Assembly: GCA_022836615.1 (NCBI GenBank)
Contig: MU405312.1
Span: forward strand, 81,177-145,176
Length of the DNA: 64,000 bases
Direction of reading: 5' to 3'
Origin: Annulohypoxylon bovei var. microspora
Taxonomy: Eukaryota > Ascomycota > Sordariomycetes > Xylariales > Hypoxylaceae
Program-made: the position numbers and the translations under genes
Notes under the pieces: model-generated
The model's database searches: none
Seen by the model: only the letters and a program-made list of their open reading frames with translations
What the model was told of the DNA's origin: nothing
Shown here: piece by piece, positions 57,337 to 64,000 of the stretch
How the letters are laid out: each line of letters starts with the position of its first letter
Position numbering within the stretch: the stretch's first letter is position 1

Positions 57337-58680
57337 TGGAGGCCCGTTCGTACAACTGTGCATTTTCAATTTTTAGTTTTTAATTTTACCTAAAAGGGTA
57401 AGGTGTATCCCAACCGCGCAAAATTTATCTACTTTATATTTAAAAAAAGAATACTTATATAACATATGGATATTTACGTAACGATAAATATGTGTATATA
57501 CGTATAGATATATGTATATAAATATAAAAACGCGAAACCACCCGTTCGGATGGTATAATATCCCGAGTTTAGCCGGAGGTTTATAGTTCGATTCCTCGAT
57601 CACCCACTTTTATTTTTTTCTTATCCGACGAAAAAACCACTGATTTAACTACCGGTTTAACTACCCATTAAGCCACCCGTAACCCCTTCTTTAACGCCTT
57701 AGCCACCTTTTCAAAGGTTGCTTAATCACTTAGATTAAGGGTCTTTTTTACGTGTGTTGAATTGAAAGGAATCAATTAAGTAAGCACCTTAAGTAATCAT
57801 TTTTGCCACCCACCTGGTCCATGCGCGAGAGCCAGCTCGAAAACCACCTTTTCGCGAACGGGCCACCTCAAAAGCTGAGACCGATTGATTTGATTGGTAA
57901 AAAGGTGAAAACTAAACCCACCCCTGAAACGATGCACCCAATCAATCGTTGTGGACGTACCGGCCTTTTAAGAAATAACGGGTTTTACAAAACCGGAGAT
58001 CCGGGATTATCGCGATAAGAGATTTTGATAAGGACTAAGCTCAAACTTAAGCCGGCTTTTTGATTGGTTCAAATTTCTATCGATAAGCACGGACTATCTG
58101 AGAGTACCGGCCTCAATAACCTTTAATTACATACTTCCTTACATTTGCACCCAAATAACTTTACCAATATTGAGCCCACCGTATTTAAATTTATTAATAA
58201 ATAGTTAATCCAAAAGTAAACTAATTGATTCAGGTTGCACTATGTACAGACCAATATTGATATAAATATACGAAGAAATATATAAGGTATCAAGGTGTTA
58301 AAGCGTTTCGGGGGTCACGTGCAACCGGTCGCAACAACAACACTGGGAGCGGCGATACAACAGCTTATTTCGCATAAGATATAGCGTGCAGCTTGTTGAA
58401 ACTTATATCTTTAGAATTACCTAATTGAGAGCTATAAGAAGATCTATTTTATCTTAAATTTGACCTGTTGGAAGGAAAGTTATTAGAGTTTTAAACCAAA
58501 GGTATAAGTATTAGCCCTGATTTAACAAATCTCTATTCATTTATCCGTACAATTAGATCCAAGTATTCTTTCTTTCATTTTTAAGTACATACCTAAGTAT
58601 CCTTACCTTATTAGGCATAGCCTCTTCCATTTTCCAAAACTCAAAACGTTTTGTTGCACAGTTGTACGAACAGGCCTCCA
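57337..58680. mobile_element. Non-autonomous TA-flanked terminal-inverted-repeat element (Tc1/mariner-like), 1.34 kb
   Basis: The left end 57337-57361 and right end 58656-58680 are inverted copies of a 25-base sequence beginning TGGAGGCC and containing GTTCGTACAACTGTGC, with one mismatch. Both ends are bordered by TA (57335-57336 and 58681-58682). The interior is AT-rich with no transposase ORF and carries the tRNA-like module at 57520-57700. The superfamily is inferred from the TA duplication. Confidence 0.75.
57520..57700 (+). repeat. tRNA-like, SINE-like repeat, copy 2
   Basis: Matches copy 1 (3640-3796, opposite orientation) over about 100 bases, then weaker similarity in CCACCC-rich sequence. 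Box-B-like AGTTCGATTCC at 57585-57595 is followed by a T-run (ttttatttttttc), a possible Pol III terminator. Nearly all differences from copy 1 are C-to-T or G-to-A on this strand, the direction expected from repeat-induced point mutation. Confidence 0.55.
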
Positions 58681-59599
58681 TATATGGGCTGGAAGTATGG
58701 GCAGTTTCGGACCTGTAGGTACCTGACCTAATTTCAGCCTCATCTATTCTAACCTCTCATATGACGAAATAGATCCATTTATTCTACTATGTTCCCAGGT
58801 AATGTACAGATGCAAGTTAGATGCATATGATAGGTACAACATTATGAACATCCTGAACACCGAATGCTGCCGTACGACTGCCCAAGCACTTTCCCAAGCA
58901 CTTCCCAAGCACTTCCCAAGCACCTTCCCAAGCACCTTCCCAGGTACTAGGTATCTCATGTACTACAGCAGGTACCTACCCGACTTAACCCCAGGTGCCA
59001 TCTCCTTCCTTCCTTACCATTTTCAACCTCGAACCCATCTTGACTTCTTGACTTCTAAACTTCTCAACTTTATTATCTTTCAACCTACTAGGTACTAGTA
59101 ACCCTTACCTCTAGTTTCTATTTTTCCCTTCCATTTCCTACTTCCTACTTCTACATTTCATTATCCGTCTCATCTCTCACCTACAGAACTTAGGCACCAG
59201 ATCCGTCTCCCGCCTCCGGCAACCGTTTCCCGTGCTACACAACTCGTAGTTTTGGCTTCTATCCCTTTAAACAGACCATGGTCCTTTGATACGGCTGCAT
59301 GTCGTCACCCGTCTCGTCGTTTATTGGTCTGGACATGAACCATCTGGAACCTGCCTATAGACCTTAGGCACCTCCTTTCCAGGCTTTTAAAAATCATACA
59401 TAATTAAGTCGGGTTGCCTTAGATCCGGGTCGAATAAAGCCAGGACCACTACGGATAGTACGGATTACCAAGGACCACCACCACCGAACGCCACCTTTCG
59501 TCACCGCTCGCTTTATATTACATTCCCGAGAATTACCTCCCTCACATCAGTCGATTTTCTCTAATTTCCCCTCGACTGCTCAACATCACATCGCCAACA
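58681..59599. other. Intergenic with 11-12-bp tandem repeat
   Basis: CCCAAGCACTT/CCCAAGCACCTT is repeated five to six times at 58881-58943. CT-rich sequence from 59000 to the start codon at 59600 is a likely promoter/leader. Confidence 0.6.
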
Positions 59600-60862
59600 A
59601 TGTCGTCTTCTACTGTCCGCATAAGTGTTCCGCCGAGCCTCCAGCGGTTCACCTGCTTCTCGGCCTTTCCATTCGATATTCGCCATCAGATATGGGAGGA
59701 CATTATCTACACGCCCGGCATTCATTTCCTCAAGTTCGAGCACAATGACGATACCGTCATGGACGACTCGGACTCGGCAACCGACGACGGCGACAGTATT
59801 ATGGATCGCGTACCAGCGTCTGCGCCTGGGAAGGATATCAAGCGGGCAAAGTTCACCAGCACCGTCAAACCCGTCTTCCCTTTTCCGGCAGCCGACAAGT
59901 CATACTATCTGACTATGAACAAGACTTTCACACAGCTATCCTTGTCTTGTAACGAGGCTAAGCACCTCGTCGATAACGTGATATCACGCCCCGGAAACTT
60001 AACGCTAGATAGTGGCCGCTTAGTTCTCTTAGAGAGGTCCTCTGATATTGTCTGCTTTGATTATCCAGGTGCTTCGTGGTCTCGATCGTTAGGTTACTGG
60101 GCGGATCATCTAGATCTTGAGCAGCTTGCCAAGATACGCCGCGTGGCTATTCGTTATAGCACTAAATGGGATGAAGAGTGTCGTGTCTGCCGTACGTGCG
60201 GTATTATCCATAACTTCCATCGAAACCATGATAATACACGCCCACGGCACGCCTACGAATTCGCGGCTTTGTTCAAAAACCTCGAGACGTTCTACTTCAT
60301 GGACTGTTTAGCCATCCGCAAGCAACGTGACAAATCTATGCCTACCTCGTGCGTCTATGCAAAGCAAGGTACGTGAACTGTAAGCTTATCTGACCGATGA
60401 TCAAAATTAACATGAGAGTAAGCATTTGGGGATAAGGGCGAACACTTTGCCAGCGGCGAAGGAGGACGCACGTACTACGAGGTCGACCCTCAACATTGCA
60501 AGGTGAACACGCACGTCTTCCGCACCCTCGACTGGGTTCGCGATAATTACGTCACGCACTGCCAGAAGCGTCATAAGGGACGGGCAGACCCAGAGAGCGT
60601 CAAGTTCAAGGTTTTAACATGCGAGTGGGATGCTGAAGAGTTGGTCCCTCCCAAGCGGCAAGAAACTAAGTCGGCTCGCGTCAGTAACAAGGGACATAGA
60701 ACCCGGATTACCAGCGTCACCGATGACCTGAAGAAGCTGAAGCTCACCGATACCCCGAATCGGGACACCCGAATGTACGACGGGCTTCCTGTCACGTTCG
60801 GCGACGGGGGCAAATCGAAGTTCGACTTCACTATCGAGGTACCCCATTCGCTGAGTACCTAG
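59600..60862 (+). CDS. 2EXR-type domain protein
   Basis: Exons 59600..60368 and 60423..60862 (GTACGT...AAG); 402 aa. The N-terminus contains FTCFSAFPFDIRHQIWEDII, the F-x-x-FP-x-EIR-x-x-IW pattern of fungal 2EXR proteins, a large uncharacterised family probably involved in protein contacts. An acidic insertion follows (DDTVMDDSDSATDDGDS). A middle segment has CRVCRTCGIIHNFHRNH, a Cys/His cluster that could bind zinc. The C-terminal part is basic (KRHKGRADPESVKFK) and ends in SKFDFTIEVPH. Function unknown. Confidence 0.8.
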
Positions 60863-62323
60863 CATGCTTTACGTCACATACTTAGGTTGGCATTCTTTGT
60901 TGCACGACAACGTCAGACGACGAACGATCGTCGAAGGAGATATAATGAGCCCTTAGAATGCTCCTTCTATTCTGTTCCCCTGATTATAGGTGTTGATACC
61001 CAAACTGCTACAGGCGTTACCGGTCGCGAGGAGTTCGCGAGGAGGGATGGTATCCATGGAGCATAGCTTACGAGTAATGAAAAATTCATGAAGACTTAGC
61101 TGATAGATTACAATTCGTGTTTGTGTTAGCTTTACATGTTCCTTACCTAGGTAGTTTCATGGGCTTATTGTCTGTAGAATCATGACGGTCTCCAACGAAG
61201 AGAACACGTCTTGATAAAATCCATCAGATTGCCCCGTCGTCAGGTTTTGTTCCTCGTGAGCCATCACCCATATCTAGTATTTCTAACGATAAAAGCAGTG
61301 TACCTACGAAGTTATCGGAACTGTTATATCAGCCCCAGGCTAAGTCTCAGGTCTAATAGCCATCTTTACGTTAAGTCTTCTTTATTTAACCGCTATAGCT
61401 TAGGGCACTCGGCCATTAAGACAAAGCTTTTCGCAGTGCACAAAGGTCTCCAAGGCTTAATCCACACAGGTTTAACCCCCAATCAGATGTGCGGAACTTT
61501 TAATCTTGATTTTCATTTCGTAGTAAAGGCAAAAAGGGGAAGCATATTAAACCTTAGACGATACCATCCATATTCAATTATTATTATTTTAATAGAGGGG
61601 AGAGCATCTAAACTAATTTATACATAATATAGTACATATAGGCCGTACCTCTGATGTTGGATGTTTATTATGTACATCCGTTTCGCCCATCCTAGGTAGC
61701 TTTAGAGCCTCAGTTGGTTATTGCTTCTTCGACTTAGGCATATGATACCTGAGTTTGGGTTCGGCTCGATGGCGGAGAGTACTCAAGTATCTATCCTAAA
61801 CCGAGGGAAGATGCCGTCCTTAGATCTGACAATGACGGTGTCTGAAAATTTTAGTCCAGCTGACTATTAGCCGGACGGCAATATACAATGCCTGTTCATG
61901 AAAGAGGAGTCATGTTACCTCCTCGGTCGGTGGGAGACTCGGTCTAGTCTCGGTTCTCCGAGCCGGTGAACGACCGACGCCTTTTAGATCAACCTGAGAA
62001 GACGACGAAAGTCGAGTAAATAGGTAGGTAAGTAAGATTTGAGACCAATTTATAAAATAGCTCCATCGTTATGCATGGGGCAACCCCCTGGGCTATTCCT
62101 TAACTGGGCGTAATGAAGCGAGGCGAAGGTTCCCAATGGTCGTAGAGGTCTGATAGGCTTCTAACGCACGATTCCAACGCACGATGGTAAAAGGCCTAGG
62201 CGACTTTGCCGCTCATTGCAAGGCGTGCATTAACCTTGCTACTGTCGTCAATTCAACAACTCGATATGGTGCTCAGCCGGGATACCATATATGATCGTGT
62301 AGGTCGCGGCGAGAACATAATAT
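60863..62323. other. Intergenic between convergent genes
   Basis: AT-rich sequence with one 138-codon ORF (61211-61627) that has no domain signal and biased composition; I do not call it. No RNA gene seen. Confidence 0.45.
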
Positions 62324-63745
62324 TCACCACCCTACATCGTTAAAGGTGAAAACCCTCGTCTTCTCGACCAAATCCTTTAACATGCGAACGCGTTCGCTTT
62401 CCCCCTCGCGAACCTCCCCACCGAGCTCTTTCTGGAGCAGGTTGAAGTGTTGGGAATGGGACAGCAGACCGGAGACGCCTTGCTTCCTCTGCTCCGGGTG
62501 TATGCCTAGTCCTCGGTCGATATTGTCTTGGAAATACAGCACCGCTTGGCAGAAGAACATGCTCTGCAGCCTGCCGCTGAAGATGTAGAACACGCCCATC
62601 TGGACCCCCTTGCTGGGGTCGGAGAGGGTGAGTTCGGAATGGTCGACGCCGCTCGTTCGCTTGCGCACGTGGAAGTACATGGCTTCCCAGAGGCTGATAA
62701 GTTGCACGTAGCAGCTCACGAGAAGGCAGGCGAACGGCGTTTCGAGTAGTTCGCCCTGTTCGGACGATGTATCTTCAGGGGTCGTCTGGTCATTCTCCCC
62801 TCGTTGACGGAACGACGCTGGCAACGGCCCGTCGATGTTGAGTAAAGGATCAACCGGTGTATCACACTCATCCACAACAGACGACGTATCCTGCAGCGGC
62901 TTAGGATCGTTCTTTACGACCCAAGCCAGGTTTGTGATAGCTTGTTGGAACCTCTGAGCCATGATCAGGAACTTCTCGGCGAACGAGACGCCGTCGCCGA
63001 CTGGGGGAGGCGAGTGTTCGCAAAAGGAGGCAAAATTGATTTTCCCGCTATCTGTAAGCTCTTGGAGAGCTCTTTCTTGAACGTGAAGGTCGACGTTAAG
63101 CTGGGAGAGTTCCTTGAGACACTCGTGCCGATCTAATTTCACGGTAAAGAGACTATGCACCTCCAGGGGGTCTCGACTCGGAGTAGGCCCCGAGTTGAAG
63201 CGGCTTGCCTCGTACCACTCGAGGGGTTTCAGCTCGGGGACCGGCGGCGGGAGTGTTAAAATAAAGCCGTTGAGGTTACCAGGCGACAATGGCGGAGCTT
63301 GGCCGAATCCCCCTAATACAAGATCTCCGGAGCTCTGGCTCTGCGAAACGCTGCTTTGCGCTTCTTCCTCCGCATTACTCTGAGTTCCATTCTCTAGAAG
63401 CAGGGTAGATATAATATCTGTATTGTCTGTTGCTTCAGCTACCGCGGCAGGTGCCAAGGGTGCTTTTCGGGGCCGTCCCGGGGGTTTGGCCGGCGCAACT
63501 TCACAGCGCAGCTCGAATCGCAAGCAACGAGCGCATTTCAGCTGGTTTTCGTCACGGAAACATTTTAGTTTTGAATGCCGACATCTATTTCATAACCCGT
63601 TAAATACTGGGTACCTTAGGTATAGGTAGGTAGGTAAGTGGATATTGGAATAGGTGGGTGGGTAGGTAGATAGGTAATTATAGGGAATATACCGGTCACA
63701 GGCAGTACGTCGCAGACTTGATCTGGCGTGGGGAGCCGTCGCCAT
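62324..63745 (-). CDS. Zn2Cys6 transcription factor with AT-hook-like motif
   Basis: Exons 63745..63693 and 63584..62324; 437 aa. The intron splits the DNA-binding domain: TACDRCRHSKLKC continues FRDENQLKCARCLRFELRCE, giving all six zinc-cluster cysteines. Right after it, KPPGRPRKAP is an AT-hook-like motif that can bind the minor groove. A disordered acidic linker is followed by a helical C-terminal region (ACLLVSCYVQLISLWEAMYFHVRKR ... GVQMGVFYIFSGRLQSMFFCQAVLYF) of the type seen in AflR-like pathway regulators. Target genes are not evident; the closest candidates are outside the window or the P450 genes here (speculative). Confidence 0.88.
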
Positions 63746-64000
63746 CTTCGCGACATTTGTTAGCTAGATTAATAATCGATATTATATAAAATAATTCGTA
63801 CTAGATAATGTACTGTAGATTACTTTAGTAGAATTCGAAGTTACAAAGTTATGAATGAAAAAGGAGAAGTTCCCGTCATGTAATTCGGACCAAGACGGCA
63901 TGATTGTAGTGGACGAAATAACACGTATTTTGGATCGTTATACCGCATTTATACATACATACCTTATTATGCTATTATACCCACTGTAAAATACACTTAT
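63746..64000. other. Upstream region of the Zn2Cys6 gene
   Basis: AT-rich; the likely promoter of the minus-strand regulator. No further gene visible before the right edge. Confidence 0.4.

Noticed and set aside
61211..61627. 138-codon ORF as a gene
   Set aside because: Composition is that of AT-rich non-coding DNA, with no domain, no splice partner and no start context.
1..64000. A single secondary-metabolite gene cluster spanning the window
   Set aside because: Conserved housekeeping genes (H2A.Z, RFC, RAD14, PHO88) lie between the oxidoreductases and the NRPS-like gene.
1..64000. CRISPR array or bacterial-type operons
   Set aside because: The tandem repeats have no unique spacers, genes are intron-rich and the content is fungal.

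Overview
This window is nuclear DNA of a filamentous ascomycete (Pezizomycotina; a sordariomycete, possibly a xylarialean, is my inference). Most genes contain short GT-AG introns of roughly 45-160 bases with internal CTAAC-like branch sites. The gene content is fungal: a fused CYP505 P450-reductase, sedolisin, 2EXR and F-box proteins, a Zn2Cys6 regulator and an A-T-R NRPS-like reductase. Intergenic DNA is full of short CCTAGGTACC-type motifs, minisatellites and small transposon remnants, one with C-to-T and G-to-A biased (RIP-like) decay. I rebuilt the exon structures below by hand from splice motifs, reading frame and family conservation.

Layout. 1-3422: 3' part of an NRPS-like carboxylate reductase (+), cut by the left edge. 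3640-3796: a tRNA-like repeat. 3864-4782: small kinase-like protein (-). 6274-6915: small secreted Cys-rich anchored protein (-), divergent from a multi-pass membrane protein (7543-8895, +). 10284-11349: histone H2A.Z. 12984-13610: acidic unknown protein. 15139-16455: Cys-motif unknown protein. 17428-18714: RFC clamp-loader subunit. 18900-21790: two minisatellite fields around an F-box-like gene.

22581-30180 is a tight block of four secretory-pathway genes: a sedolisin protease, a PDI-like protein with an HDEL-type tail but no CXXC site, a divergently transcribed prolyl-4-hydroxylase-like dioxygenase, and a pepsin-like aspartic protease. The PDI/hydroxylase pair shares a 398-base promoter region. 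It recalls the animal collagen prolyl 4-hydroxylase, whose beta subunit is PDI, and is the most interesting hypothesis here.

31513-39026: an SDR oxidoreductase (-), a membrane-anchored histidine-acid-phosphatase-like protein without the RH catalytic motif (+), and a microsomal P450 (-). 41087-43855: RAD14/XPA (-) and PHO88/SND3 (-). 45183-47507: two unknown genes. 47911-48431: a complete MITE with long inverted repeats and an 8-base target duplication. 50905-54717: CYP505 self-sufficient P450. 55650-56267: unknown membrane-anchored protein. 57337-58680: a TA-flanked terminal-inverted-repeat element carrying a second copy of the tRNA-like module. 59600-60862: 2EXR protein. 62324-63745: Zn2Cys6/AT-hook regulator (-).

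Secondary-metabolism-type genes (NRPS-like, P450s, SDR, C6 regulator) are scattered among housekeeping genes (H2A.Z, RFC, RAD14, PHO88), so I see no single classical biosynthetic cluster.
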